A DNA stretch of 64,000 bases from JAYVYM01 sp046593925 (GCA_046593925.1 JBKJQN010000084.1:1-64000), one strand, 5' to 3'; counted from the first letter of the stretch, positions 41,972-51,540 are shown. Notes: a model not told the origin generated them from the letters alone. Translations and numbers: made by a program.

Positions 41972-43617
41972 CGGGGAGCCCAGCGGTAGCCCCGGGGCGT
42001 CACGAACCGGCCGGCTATGACGGTGCTCTGCGAGGAGCCGACGACGACGCACGCGTACATCGTGACGCGGTCGCAGTCCAGCTCGCCGAGCGTGGTCAGC
42101 TCGACGCGCTCGCGCGATCGGGAGGCGTCGGTCACGACCCCGACGGGTGTGCCGACCGGCCGGTGCTCGCGCAACAGCTCGACAGCTTTGGGCAGCTGCC
42201 AGTCGCGGCCCCGGCTGCGCGGGTTGTAGAAGGTCACGACGAGGTCGGCGGCCGCCACCGCACGCACCCGCGCCTCGATGGCGCCCCACGGGGTGTGCAG
42301 GTCCGAGAGGCTGATGCTGGCGTGGTCGTGCCCGAGCGGCGCCCCGAGCAGGCTCGAGGCGGCCAGCGCGGCGGTCACACCGGGCACGCCGACCACGTCG
42401 ATGTCGGTGCCGGCGACCTCCAGCGCGGGCGACGCCATCGCGTACACGCCCGCGTCACCGGAGCCGATCAGGGCCACCGCGTGCCCCTTGCCAGCCTCGC
42501 GTACGGCGCTGTGTGCACGCTCCTCCTCCCTGCCGAGGCCGGTCTCGAGCAGCCGCGTGCCGGGGCGGGCGAGGTCGCGCACCTGGTCGACGTACTGGTC
42601 AAGACCGACCCACACCGACGCCCGGCGCAGCTCCGCCTCGGCCCGCGGGGTCAGCAGGTCGCGGGCCCCGGGGCCGAGCCCGACCAGCGCGAGCCGGCCT
42701 CGGGGCCGGCGCCTGGCGACCGCGACGGTGGCCATCGCGCTCTTGCGCTTGGGCACCACGAGGTCGTCGCCGAGCAGCAGGGCCGCGGCCTCCGCGACGC
42801 TCGGCGTACCGAGCGCGGCCTGCGGGTGGGCGCTCGGGTTCGGCACGTCGACCTGCGCGAGCACCTCTGCGGCATACGTCGTCAGCGGCCAGCCGCGGCG
42901 CGCGCAGAGCTCGAGGATCCCTGGCTCGGCGGCTTTCGCGTCGGCCGTCCCGATGGCGCAGACCGACTCTGCCGACAGCCCCGCGTCGGCCAGCGCCCGG
43001 TCGACGAGGGCCTCTATCTCGTCGGTGGGGACGCCCTTCGAGGCGCCGACCCCGAGCACCAGCGACGGCGGCCGCAGTACGGCGGTCAGCGGGTCCAGCG
43101 CGACCAGCCGGTCGGTGACGAGCAGGACATAGTCGCCGTCGTCGTCGACGGGCAGCGCCGGCAGCGGCCAGGTGGCGTCGGCAGTCAGGCGCACCGGCTC
43201 GCCGTCGAGCATCGCCCGGCTCACTGGAGCCAACGCGCCCTCGACCGGCCAGCCGAGTGTGTCGAGCCCGGGCAGGCCGACGGCATCGGTGGCTGTCGTG
43301 ACGACGGCCTGCGCGCCGAGCACGTCCGCGACCCGTTGCGCGAGCGCATTGGCACCGCCGCGGTGCCCACCGACCAGCGCCACCGCGAAGCGCTGCGCCT
43401 CGTCGACGCACACCACGCCCGGGTCGGTCGCCTTGTCCTGCAGCAGCGGTGCGAGCAGCCGCACGGTCGCGCCGGTGGCGAGCAGGCAGACCAGCGCGTC
43501 GCAGTCGCGCCAGGCGTCGGCGAACCTACGTACGTCGTACGTCCGGGTGCCGCCGAGCGACGCCAGCCTTTCCGCGGCGGCGCGCCCGGCCACGGTCGTC
43601 GTGACCAGGCCGATCAC
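41968..43617 (-). CDS. cbiG-cobJ: Fused CbiG-CobJ (cobalt-precorrin-5A hydrolase / precorrin-3B C17-methyltransferase)
   Basis: 549 aa. N-terminal half is CbiG (ALVCLLATGATVRLLAPLL, ALVGGHRGGANALAQRVADVL, LVLGVGASKGVPTDEIEAL; to about residue 300). C-terminal half is a SAM methyltransferase of the CobJ/CbiH type (LALVGLGPGARDLLTPRAEAEL, ALIGSGDAGVYAMASP, VTFYNPRSRGRDWQ). The fusion is known in actinobacteria. It catalyses ring contraction with C17 methylation and later opening of the C2 lactone. GTGA overlaps at both ends. Confidence 0.92.
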   Translation of the reverse strand: MIGLVTTTVAGRAAAERLASLGGTRTYDVRRFADAWRDCDALVCLLATGATVRLLAPLLQDKATDPGVVCVDEAQRFAVALVGGHRGGANALAQRVADVLGAQAVVTTATDAVGLPGLDTLGWPVEGALAPVSRAMLDGEPVRLTADATWPLPALPVDDDGDYVLLVTDRLVALDPLTAVLRPPSLVLGVGASKGVPTDEIEALVDRALADAGLSAESVCAIGTADAKAAEPGILELCARRGWPLTTYAAEVLAQVDVPNPSAHPQAALGTPSVAEAAALLLGDDLVVPKRKSAMATVAVARRRPRGRLALVGLGPGARDLLTPRAEAELRRASVWVGLDQYVDQVRDLARPGTRLLETGLGREEERAHSAVREAGKGHAVALIGSGDAGVYAMASPALEVAGTDIDVVGVPGVTAALAASSLLGAPLGHDHASISLSDLHTPWGAIEARVRAVAAADLVVTFYNPRSRGRDWQLPKAVELLREHRPVGTPVGVVTDASRSRERVELTTLGELDCDRVTMYACVVVGSSQSTVIAGRFVTPRGYRWAPR

Positions 43618-44795
43618 GGGCGGGTGCCCCAGAGCAGCAGCACCGGGTTGGTGGCAGCGAGCGCGGTGGCGCCGCCGAGCGGACGCAGCCGGGCGGCCGA
43701 CAGCAGCACCCCGTCCACGTCGTAGGGCGCCAGTGCGGCCTGCACCTCGGCGACCCGGTCGAGCGCAGCCAGCGCGACGACGACCACCCGCGGCCCGCGC
43801 GCGACGCAGGCCCCGACGATGTCGGCGACGTCGGCCCCGCCGCCGCCGACGAAGACCGCGTCCGGGTCGGGCAGCGGGCCGAGGGCGGCGGGGGCGGCGC
43901 CCTGTACGACCTGCACGTCGACGCCGTACGCCCGCGCGTTGGCCTCGAGGTGCAACACGTCGCCGCGCTCCACCGCGATCACGGCGGCGCCGAGCCGGGC
44001 GCACTCGACGCCCACCGAGCCGCTGCCCGCGCCGATGTCCCAGACCAGGTCGCCGAGCCGCGGACCGAGCCGGGCCAGCGCGAGCGCCCGCACCTCGGCC
44101 TTGGTGACCATGCCGTCCCGGTGCGAGAACGCGTCCTCGGGCAGCGCCCAGCCGGCCGGCTGCTCCCGGCCGGCCAGCCAGCCGGGACCGGGAGCGACCC
44201 GGCCTTGGTCGATGGACAGCACGACGCTGAGCGTGGACCACTGTCGCGCGGCCGCCTCGGCCGGGGACACCCAGCCGGTCCGCTCCTGCGGCGACCCGAG
44301 GTCCTCGGCCACGAACAGCTTCCGCGGGGCTTCGTTGAGCGCCGCACCCAGTTCGGCCGGGCCTGCGCCGGGGCCGGTGAGCACGGCGACCTTGTGGTGG
44401 GCGCGGCAGGCCGCCACCGCCCGGCGCAGCTCGCGGCCGTGCGCGCTGACCACGACGGCGTCGTCCCACGGCAGCCCGGCGCGGGCAAAGGCCAGCGCGA
44501 CCGAGGACACCGCCGGGAGCACCTGCGGCTCGACGCCGGCCGCCCGCAGTGCCCGCACGATGCCGAACAGGCCGGGGTCGCCGCTGGCCAGCACGACGGC
44601 GCGGCCCTCGTGCCGGGCGACCTGCTCGACGGCGGCCGGCACGTCACCGAGGACCACGGTCGGCACCCCGGCGGGCAGCTCGGCGGCCGCGAGGTGCCGG
44701 GCGCCGCCGACGACCAAGGTCGCGTCCTCCAGCAGCTTCGCCGCCTCGGTGGGAAGCGCGCCCCGGTCGATCCCGAGCACGCTCGCCCGCCTCAC
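43614..44795 (-). CDS. cobL: Precorrin-6Y C5,15-methyltransferase (decarboxylating)
   Basis: 393 aa fusion of CbiE (N-term; VLASGDPGLFGIVRAL, LPAVSSVALAFARAGLPWDD, VVVSAHGRE) and CbiT (C-term; VWDIGAGSGSVGVECARLGA, VFVGGGG). It methylates C5 and C15 and removes the acetate side-chain carboxyl at C12. GTG start overlaps the cbiD stop. Confidence 0.93.
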   Translation of the reverse strand: MRRASVLGIDRGALPTEAAKLLEDATLVVGGARHLAAAELPAGVPTVVLGDVPAAVEQVARHEGRAVVLASGDPGLFGIVRALRAAGVEPQVLPAVSSVALAFARAGLPWDDAVVVSAHGRELRRAVAACRAHHKVAVLTGPGAGPAELGAALNEAPRKLFVAEDLGSPQERTGWVSPAEAAARQWSTLSVVLSIDQGRVAPGPGWLAGREQPAGWALPEDAFSHRDGMVTKAEVRALALARLGPRLGDLVWDIGAGSGSVGVECARLGAAVIAVERGDVLHLEANARAYGVDVQVVQGAAPAALGPLPDPDAVFVGGGGADVADIVGACVARGPRVVVVALAALDRVAEVQAALAPYDVDGVLLSAARLRPLGGATALAATNPVLLLWGTRP

Positions 44796-45904
44796 GTGAC
44801 CCACGCCGGCTCGGTCGAGGCGACGACCGCGCGGCCATCCGGGTCGACCATCGCGACCTTCGCCGACAGGCCGCTGAACCGGGTGAGCACGTCGGCGACC
44901 TGGGCGCACAGCGCGTCGCCGCACGGCCGGAGCACGCCCGCGGCGGCCCACAGCTCGTAGGCATGGCGCGCCGTGTTGGCGGCCGTGACCGCCTCGCTCA
45001 GCTCGGGCGGCGACAGCTCCGCGAGCACCGTCAGGTCGACCCGGCTGCGGGTGTAGTGCGTCATCAGCACCCCGCCGGCGAGCTTGGTGAGCTTGCCGGC
45101 CATCCCGACGAACACCACCTCGGTGAGGCCGTCCTGGACCGCCTGCCGCAGCGCCGCGCCGGTGAAGTCGCCGACCTCGACGAAGCACACCTCGGGCAGG
45201 TCGGGCAGCAGCCGCATCGCCGCCTTCTCGGTGCGCCCGCCGGTGGCCAGCACCAGGGTCGGCAGCTGCTGCGCGGCCATCACATCGACGGCCTGCACGA
45301 CGGAGGCCCGCCACGACTCGGTGGAGAACGGGCGTACGACGCCGGTGGTCCCGAGGATCGAGATGCCACCGAGGATGCCGAGCCGCGCGTTGGTGGTCCT
45401 TTTCGAGCGCCGCTCGCCATCGGGCACCGAGATGACGACGCGCACGCCGCGTACGGCCAGGTCTACCGGCAGGTTGTCGCGAATCATCTGCCGGGGCACC
45501 GGGTTGATCGCCGGCCCGCCGACCTCCAGCCCGAGGCCGGGCTTGGTCACGACCCCCACGCCCACCCCGCCGTCGAGCTGCAGCCCGGGCGCAGCCAGCC
45601 AGCTGACCGTCGCCGTCAGGTGCGCGCCGTGCGTGACGTCGGGGTCGTCGCCGGCGTCCTTGACCACGACGGCCTCCGCGCGGTCCGGCGCGACGTCGCA
45701 GCGCTCGACGTCGAACCCGACGAGCCGCTCGTCGGGCAGCACGACGTCGACGTGGGTCTGTACCTGCTGCGTCAGCAATGCAGTGGTGGCCGCCCTGGCC
45801 GCCGCGGCACTGCAGGTGCCGGTGGTCCAGCCGGTGCGCAGCGGTCCGCGGCGGACCTTCGCCGTCCGCGGCAGGTCCGGCTCGCGCAGCTCGCGCCCGG
45901 TCAT
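44792..45904 (-). CDS. cbiD: Cobalt-precorrin-5B C1-methyltransferase
   Basis: 370 aa, SAM-dependent C1 methylase of the oxygen-independent route. Signatures: LRTGWTTGTCSAAAARAA, GVGVVTKPGLGLEVGGPAINPVPR is partly visible in shorter blocks, ILGTTGVVRPFSTES and GMAGKLTKLAGGVLMTH. ATGA overlap with cobM. Its presence with CbiX supports the cobalt-early pathway. Confidence 0.93.
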   Translation of the reverse strand: MTGRELREPDLPRTAKVRRGPLRTGWTTGTCSAAAARAATTALLTQQVQTHVDVVLPDERLVGFDVERCDVAPDRAEAVVVKDAGDDPDVTHGAHLTATVSWLAAPGLQLDGGVGVGVVTKPGLGLEVGGPAINPVPRQMIRDNLPVDLAVRGVRVVISVPDGERRSKRTTNARLGILGGISILGTTGVVRPFSTESWRASVVQAVDVMAAQQLPTLVLATGGRTEKAAMRLLPDLPEVCFVEVGDFTGAALRQAVQDGLTEVVFVGMAGKLTKLAGGVLMTHYTRSRVDLTVLAELSPPELSEAVTAANTARHAYELWAAAGVLRPCGDALCAQVADVLTRFSGLSAKVAMVDPDGRAVVASTEPAWVT

Positions 45905-46722
45905 GCTCCCTTCAGCGCCTTGTCCCGGGCCCGCAGCTCGGTACGCGCCGCCGCGCTCTCGACCTTGCGGTGCTCGTGGAAGTGCCCCGGGTGGTAGAGG
46001 TGCGAGCGGGTACCACCGGCGGCCAGGGCCGGGCCGACCAGAACCATCGTGTGCTTGTAGAGCTTATGCTCCTTGACCTTCGCGGCCAGGTCGCCGAGCC
46101 GGCACTCGAAGACCAGCTCGTCCGGCCAGGTCGCGGCGTACGCCACCACGCACGGCGTGTCGCCGTCATACGTACCGGCCGCCAGCAGCTCGTCCTGCAG
46201 CTGCTTCGTACGCGCCGCCGACAGGAACAGCGCCATCGTCGTGCCGTGCTCGGCGAAGGCACGGACGCTCTCCCGCGAGGGCATCGGCGTCTTGCCGCCC
46301 TCGAGCCTGGTCAGCACGACCGACTGCGCGACCTCGGGGATCGTCAGCTCGCGCTGCACGATCGCGGCGACCGCAGTGAAGCTGCTGACGCCGGGCACCA
46401 CCTCGGTCTCCAGGCCGAGCCGCGAGCACAGCTCGTGCTGCTCCTGGGTGGCGCCCCACAGCGCCGGGTCGCCGGAGTGGATGCGCGCCACCCGCAGCCC
46501 GTCCCGGGCGGCCCGCTCGTAGAGGTGGGTGATCCCCTCCACCGAATGCTCGGCGCTGTTGACGACTTCGGCGCCCTCGCGGACGTGCTGCAGGACGTCC
46601 TCGTGCACCAGCGAGGCCGCCCAGATGACGATGTCGGCCTCGGCGATGCGGGCCGCGGCCCGCAGGGTCAGCAGGTCGGCCGCGCCGGGGCCGGCGCCGA
46701 CGAAGCTGACGTGCCCGGTCAC
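45901..46722 (-). CDS. cobM: Precorrin-4 C11-methyltransferase
   Basis: 273 aa: VSFVGAGPGAADLLTLRA, ARIHSGDPALWGATQEQ, VVPGVSSFTAVAAIVQRE and LTRLEGGKTPMP, the latter characteristic of CobM/CbiF. GTG overlaps the cobI stop. The C-terminus extends past the usual end by a charged stretch (FHEHRKVES...). Confidence 0.93.
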   Translation of the reverse strand: MTGHVSFVGAGPGAADLLTLRAAARIAEADIVIWAASLVHEDVLQHVREGAEVVNSAEHSVEGITHLYERAARDGLRVARIHSGDPALWGATQEQHELCSRLGLETEVVPGVSSFTAVAAIVQRELTIPEVAQSVVLTRLEGGKTPMPSRESVRAFAEHGTTMALFLSAARTKQLQDELLAAGTYDGDTPCVVAYAATWPDELVFECRLGDLAAKVKEHKLYKHTMVLVGPALAAGGTRSHLYHPGHFHEHRKVESAAARTELRARDKALKGA

Positions 46723-47444
46723 AGTTTCGATCCTCTGCCCGTACGCCCCGCCGCCGGGACGATCACGGTCGACAGGTACGGCGTCTCGCCGGTCAGCTCG
46801 GCGGCCGGCCCGACCTGCTCGCTGGGCAGGCCGAGCGCGGAGCCGTACACCGCGCCGTCGAGCCGGCCGAGCCGCGCCAGCACCTCGAGCACCTGCGGCA
46901 TCCGCCGGCCGCCCTTGTACGCCACGACCGTGTCGAAGTGCGTGAGCGCCTCCTCGAACGCCGGTACGCCGGCGGTCAGCGGCAGCAGCGCGAGCGACTC
47001 GGTGCCCTCGCAGAGCACCGTGCCGCTGCGGGCGGCGAGATCCTGCATGGCGGTGATGCCGGGCACCGTCTCGACGGTCACCTGCGGGAGCCGCTCGCGT
47101 ACGGCGTCGGCGAGGTAGGTGAAGGTGGAGTAGACGTTCGGGTCGCCGATGGTGGCGAACGCGATGCTCTGGGCGCCGTCGCGGAAGGTCTGCGCGACGA
47201 CGTCGGCCGCTGCCTCCCACGCCGACAGCCGCTCGGCCGTCGGACCGCCGCGGTCGTCCAGCGCGAACACCAGGCGCAGCGGCTCGCGGTCGGTGTGCGC
47301 ACGTACGGTCGCCTCCGCCCGGCCCTGCTCGTCGGCATCCATCACCGGAACGACGACGACGTCGGCCTCGCGGAGCACGCGGACGCCCTTGACGGTCACC
47401 AGCTCGGGATCCCCCGGCCCGACGCCCACCCCGATGAGCCTCAC
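46719..47444 (-). CDS. cobI: Precorrin-2 C20-methyltransferase
   Basis: 241 aa: RLIGVGVGPGDPELVTVKGV, IAFATIGDPNVYSTFTYL, VPGITAMQDLAARSG and VVAYKGGRRMPQVLE. GTG overlaps the cobB stop. Makes precorrin-3A by methylation at C20. Confidence 0.93.
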   Translation of the reverse strand: MRLIGVGVGPGDPELVTVKGVRVLREADVVVVPVMDADEQGRAEATVRAHTDREPLRLVFALDDRGGPTAERLSAWEAAADVVAQTFRDGAQSIAFATIGDPNVYSTFTYLADAVRERLPQVTVETVPGITAMQDLAARSGTVLCEGTESLALLPLTAGVPAFEEALTHFDTVVAYKGGRRMPQVLEVLARLGRLDGAVYGSALGLPSEQVGPAAELTGETPYLSTVIVPAAGRTGRGSKL

Positions 47445-48913
47445 CGCGCCACCCCGCCCGCGGGTGATCCAGGTCCACGGGCAGCTGCCGAGCCTTCGCT
47501 CGCGGCCACCACCGCGTCGACGAACCGCTCGGCGACGCCGTCCACGCCGGCCCAGTGCAGGTGGACGTACGACGCGTGCACGCCGCCCTGCACGAATCCT
47601 TCGGGGCCGTCGCCCAGCTCCCAGGCCGGCTGCCCGCCGGCGGCCGGCTCGACGACCGTGCGGTGGAACTCGTGGCCGACGACGGGGGCGTCGCCCAGCC
47701 ACGACGACGTCGCCGCCTTCGTCTCGCGATAGCCCAGGACCAGCCGCTCCGTCATCCGCGCGCGCGCCGGCAGGACGCCGCACATCGGCAGATCGTCCAG
47801 GGACTCGCACAGGTACAGCAGCCCGGCGCACTCGGCGCTGACCGGCGCGCCGCTGCGGGCCAGCGCGGCAACGTCGGCGCGCAGCGTGGCGTTCGCCGAC
47901 AGCTGGGCGGCGTGCACCTCGGGGAATCCCCCGCCGACGACGAGCCCGGCGGTACCTGCCGGCAGGTGCGCGTCGCGCAGCGGGTCCACGACGACGACGT
48001 CGGCACCGGCAGCGGTCAGCAGCTCCGCGGTCTCGGCGTAGGAGAACGTGAACGCGGGACCGCCGAGCACCGCGACCAGCGGCCGGGTCCGGCGCGACAC
48101 GACCGCCGGGGCCCACGGCTGGTCAGCCAACGAGCCGGCCGTACGCGCGAGGGCCAGCAGCGCATCGACGTCGCACGACGCCTCGATGAGCGCGCCGAGT
48201 CGCTCGACGACGGCGACTGCCTCGGGGGCGCGCTCGGCCGCCGGCACCAGGCCCAGGTGACGGCTCGGCACCTCGATCCCGGCATCCCGTCGCAGGACGC
48301 CGAGCACCGGCGTACCCGCCAGCGCCTCGCGCAGCAGCGCCTCGTGCCGGTCGCTGCCGACCCGGTTCAGGACGACTCCGGCCAGGCGTACCCGCGGGTC
48401 GTACGTCACGAAGCCGTGCACCAGCGCGGCGACGGACCGGCTCTGCGACGAGGCGTCGACCACGAGCACCACCGGCGCGTCGAGCAGCCGGGCGACGTGG
48501 GCCGTGGAGCCTTGGTCGGTCGCGGCGCGCCCGTCGTACAGGCCCATGACGCCCTCGATGATCGCGACGTCGGCACCCCGCGCACCGTGCAGGAACAGCG
48601 GCGCGACGCGATGCTCGCCGACCATCACCGGGTCCAGGTTGCGGCCGGGCCGGCCGGTCGCGAGCGCGTGGTAGCCGGGGTCGATGTAGTCGGGGCCGAC
48701 CTTGTGCGGTGACACCTGCAGCCCTCGCGCGCGCAGCGCGGCCATCAGTCCGGTCGCGGCGGTGGTCTTGCCGGCGCCGCTCGACGGCGCAGCCACCACC
48801 AGCCGCCCCACCTCCCCTTCGACAGGGCACTTCCCCTTCGGGAGTGCACTCGCGGAGGCCTCCGGAGTGCACTCCGAAAGGGGAGGCGCCGACAAGACGG
48901 GCGCGCTCACCAC
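47441..48913 (-). CDS. cobB: Cobyrinic acid a,c-diamide synthase
   Basis: 490 aa from GTG 48913, or about 456 from GTG 48811. P-loop VVAAPSSGAGKTT, GPDYIDPGYH, a central IIEGVMGLYDG, and a class-I glutaminase domain with the Cys nucleophile in SAECAGLLYLCESL. Amidates side chains a and c using glutamine and ATP. The first ~34 residues from 48913 (SAPVLSAPPLSECTPEASAS) are odd and are encoded by a long hairpin (48833-48883), so 48811 may be the real start and the hairpin an untranslated element. Confidence 0.9.
   Translation of the reverse strand: MVSAPVLSAPPLSECTPEASASALPKGKCPVEGEVGRLVVAAPSSGAGKTTAATGLMAALRARGLQVSPHKVGPDYIDPGYHALATGRPGRNLDPVMVGEHRVAPLFLHGARGADVAIIEGVMGLYDGRAATDQGSTAHVARLLDAPVVLVVDASSQSRSVAALVHGFVTYDPRVRLAGVVLNRVGSDRHEALLREALAGTPVLGVLRRDAGIEVPSRHLGLVPAAERAPEAVAVVERLGALIEASCDVDALLALARTAGSLADQPWAPAVVSRRTRPLVAVLGGPAFTFSYAETAELLTAAGADVVVVDPLRDAHLPAGTAGLVVGGGFPEVHAAQLSANATLRADVAALARSGAPVSAECAGLLYLCESLDDLPMCGVLPARARMTERLVLGYRETKAATSSWLGDAPVVGHEFHRTVVEPAAGGQPAWELGDGPEGFVQGGVHASYVHLHWAGVDGVAERFVDAVVAASEGSAAARGPGSPAGGVAR
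48833..48883. repeat. Long hairpin at the cobO-cobB junction
   Basis: Left arm 48833-48852 and right arm 48864-48883 (17 of 20 pairs), with the core GAGTGCACTC itself palindromic in both arms and the loop containing GGAGGCCTCC. It lies between the cobO stop and the conserved start of cobB. Could act in attenuation, mRNA processing, or be a small mobile repeat. Confidence 0.75.
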
Positions 48914-49512
48914 TCGATCCCCCGCTGGCCCTTCTGGCCGGCGTCCATCGGGTGCTTGACCTTCGTCATCTCCACGACGAGGTCGGCGGCCTCGACCAGC
49001 GCCGGATGCGCGCCGCGGCCGGTGATCACTACGTGCTGACCCTCGGGGCGCCCACGCAGCGTCTGTACGACGTCATCGACGTCCACCCAGCCCCACGTCA
49101 TCGGGTAGGTGAACTCGTCCAGGACGTAGAAGCGGTACGTCGACGCCGCGAGGTCGCGCTTGACCTGCTGCCAGCCCTCGAGCGCGTTGGCGGCGTGGTC
49201 GTCGTCGCTGCCGCCCTTGCGGGTCCACGACCAGCCCTCGCCCATCTTGTGCCAGGTCACGGTGCCGCCCTGGCCGGTCCCGCCGAGGGTACGCAGCGCG
49301 TGCTCCTCGCCCACCTTCCACTTCGCGCTCTTGACGAACTGGAAGACGCCGATCGGCCAGCCCTGGTCCCAGGCGCGCAGCGCGAGGCCGAACGCCGCGG
49401 TGCTCTTGCCTTTCATCTCGCCGGTGTGGACGACGAGCAGCGCCCGGTTGCGTCGCTGCCGGGTCGTCAGCCCGTCGTCGGGGACGGCGGTCGGCACGCC
49501 CTGCGGGCTCAT
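48907..49512 (-). CDS. cobO: Cob(I)yrinic acid a,c-diamide adenosyltransferase
   Basis: 201 aa from ATG 49512, which has GGGAG 5 nt upstream; GTG 49518 is the alternative. P-loop VVHTGEMKGKSTAAFGLAL, the FQFVKS segment, and VLDEFTYPMTWGW. It adds the 5'-deoxyadenosyl group. It overlaps the next frame (cobB long form) and follows chlID by 18 nt. Confidence 0.93.
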   Translation of the reverse strand: MSPQGVPTAVPDDGLTTRQRRNRALLVVHTGEMKGKSTAAFGLALRAWDQGWPIGVFQFVKSAKWKVGEEHALRTLGGTGQGGTVTWHKMGEGWSWTRKGGSDDDHAANALEGWQQVKRDLAASTYRFYVLDEFTYPMTWGWVDVDDVVQTLRGRPEGQHVVITGRGAHPALVEAADLVVEMTKVKHPMDAGQKGQRGIEW

Positions 49513-49530
49513 CCGCACTCCCGGCGCACG

Positions 49531-51540
49531 TCAGGCGGCCTTCACGATCGCCGTGAGGGCGCCGGCCGACAGCTCCTCGAGCCGCAGGGCCACGCCACCG
49601 AGGCGCGCCCCGAGCTCGCCGGCCAGCCCGAGCCGGACCGGCCCGCTCTCGCAGTCGACGACGACGCAGGCCGCGCCGGTACGCAGCAGGTGCGCGGCCG
49701 CGAGCTCCGGCGCCGGCCCGCTGGTGTGCCGGCCGTCGGTGACGACGACGACCAACGCCCGCCGCGACGGGTCCCGGATCGCCTCGACCCGCAGCACCTC
49801 GGCGGCCCGCAGCAGGCCCGCCGACAGCGGCGTACGGCCGCCGGTCGGCACCACCGCGAGCCGGGCGACGGCGGCCTCGACGCTGCCGGTCGGTGGCAGC
49901 GCCAGCTCCGCCGTCGCGCCGCGGAACGTCACGAGCGCGACCTTGTCACGCCGCTGGTAGGCGTCGGTCAGCAGGCTGAGCACCGCTGCCTTGACCGCCC
50001 CCATCCGCGCCCGAGCGGCCATCGACCCGGACGCGTCGACGACGAACAGCACCAGGTTGCCCTCGCGCCCCTCACGGGTCGCCTCGCGCAGGTCGGCTGC
50101 CCGCAGCACGACGCCGGGCCCGCTGCGACCACGGTGGCGCTGGTGCGGCGCGGCTGCCCGCAGGGTCGCCGCCACGTGCAGCGAGGCGAGCCGGCCCTGC
50201 GGCAGCCGGGCGCCGGTCAGACGTCCGTCGGCGCCAGCACTGCGCGAGCGTCGGCCGGCGGCGCCGGGACGACGGTTGACCCCGGGAACGCGCAGCGCCA
50301 CCGGCGTGAAGGCCTCCCCCGCGCCGACGACCTGCTCGGGCCCCTGGGCTGCGGTCGCCGGCTCCCGGGCCGGAGCCAGTCCGTCCGCGGCAGCACCGCG
50401 CTCAGCCGCCCCACCGTCCGTAGCAGCCCCACCGTCCGTAGCAGCCCCACCGTCCTCGGCGGCCGGACCGTCCTGCGCCGGCGGGGCGCTGCCCGCCGGG
50501 CCGTGGTCGGGGGGGCCCGGGGGCTGCGGCTCGGGGGGCACGCTGTCGAGCGCGTCGTCCAGGCGCTGCTCGTCCAGGCCCGGTGCCTCGAACGGCGTGC
50601 GGCGCCGGCGGTGCGGCAGCGCCAGCCGGGCAGCGGTGCGCACGTCGTCGGTGGTCACCTCGTCCCGCCCGGCCCAGGCGGCCAACGCGACGGCGGCCTT
50701 GGCGGTGACCAGATCGGCGCGCAGGCCGTCGACGTCGAACGCCGCGCAGACGGTCGTGACCTCGCGCAGGGCGCGGTCACCGAGCACGACCCGGGGCAGT
50801 CGCTCGCGGGCAGCGGCGATGTGCGCCGCGAGGTCGGCGTCGGAGTCCGCGTACTGCGCGGCGAACGCGTCCGGGTCGGCCTCGTACGCCAGCCGCCGGC
50901 GTACGACATCCGCACGCTCGGCCGGGTCGCGGGTCGCCGCGACCTCGACGGTCAGCCCGAACCGGTCGAGCAGCTGCGGCCGCAGCTCGCCCTCCTCCGG
51001 GTTCATCGTGCCGACCAGCAGGAACCGGGCGGCGTGCCGCACCGAGACGCCCTCGCGCTCGACGTAGGACGTGCCGAGCGCGGCCGCGTCGAGCAGCAGG
51101 TCGACGAGGTGGTCGTGCAGCAGGTTGACCTCGTCGACGTACAGCACCCCTCGGTGCGCCGCAGCGAGCAGCCCCGGCTCGTACGCCGACACGCCGCTGG
51201 TCAAGGCGCGCTCGAGGTCGAGCGAACCGGTCAGCCGGTCCTCGGACGCGCCGACCGGCAGCTCGACGAGCCTCGCCGGGCGGGAGCCGGGCGGTCCGTG
51301 CGAGGCGAGGTCCGGGCAGCCGCGGTCGGGCGAGGCGGGGTCGCAGGAGAAGCGGCAACCGTCCAGCACGGCGACCGTGGGCAGCAGCGAGGCGAGCGCG
51401 CGTACGACGGTCGACTTCGCGGTGCCCTTCTCGCCGCGTACCAGGACCCCACCGACCGCCGGTGACACGGCGTTGACGATCAGGGCGAGGCGCAGGTCCG
51501 CCAGGCCGACGACGGCGGAGAACGGGTAGGGCGTGCTCAC
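49531..51540 (-). CDS. Mg/Co-chelatase-type AAA+ and VWA subunit fusion
   Basis: 669 aa. AAA+ domain with Walker A VRGEKGTAKSTVV (near residue 37), Walker B GVLYVDEVNLLHDHL and sensor GTMNPEEGELRPQLLDRF. A Pro/Ala/Gly linker with repeated ATDGGA follows (18-bp repeats at 50412-50455). Last is a VWA domain with MIDAS motif DASGSMAA. This is ChlI+ChlD/CobS-like, the motor half of a cobaltochelatase or magnesium chelatase. The big CobN-type subunit is not in the window, although CbiX is. Start GTG 51540, coupled to an 8-codon leader ORF; 51549 is possible. First gene after the riboswitch. Confidence 0.9.
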   Translation of the reverse strand: MSTPYPFSAVVGLADLRLALIVNAVSPAVGGVLVRGEKGTAKSTVVRALASLLPTVAVLDGCRFSCDPASPDRGCPDLASHGPPGSRPARLVELPVGASEDRLTGSLDLERALTSGVSAYEPGLLAAAHRGVLYVDEVNLLHDHLVDLLLDAAALGTSYVEREGVSVRHAARFLLVGTMNPEEGELRPQLLDRFGLTVEVAATRDPAERADVVRRRLAYEADPDAFAAQYADSDADLAAHIAAARERLPRVVLGDRALREVTTVCAAFDVDGLRADLVTAKAAVALAAWAGRDEVTTDDVRTAARLALPHRRRRTPFEAPGLDEQRLDDALDSVPPEPQPPGPPDHGPAGSAPPAQDGPAAEDGGAATDGGAATDGGAAERGAAADGLAPAREPATAAQGPEQVVGAGEAFTPVALRVPGVNRRPGAAGRRSRSAGADGRLTGARLPQGRLASLHVAATLRAAAPHQRHRGRSGPGVVLRAADLREATREGREGNLVLFVVDASGSMAARARMGAVKAAVLSLLTDAYQRRDKVALVTFRGATAELALPPTGSVEAAVARLAVVPTGGRTPLSAGLLRAAEVLRVEAIRDPSRRALVVVVTDGRHTSGPAPELAAAHLLRTGAACVVVDCESGPVRLGLAGELGARLGGVALRLEELSAGALTAIVKAA
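50412..50455. repeat. 18-bp tandem repeats in the chelatase linker
   Basis: CACCGTCCGTAGCAGCCC occurs twice in a row, followed by a partial third copy, encoding repeated ATDGGA on the minus strand. In-frame, so copy number changes only alter linker length. Confidence 0.8.
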
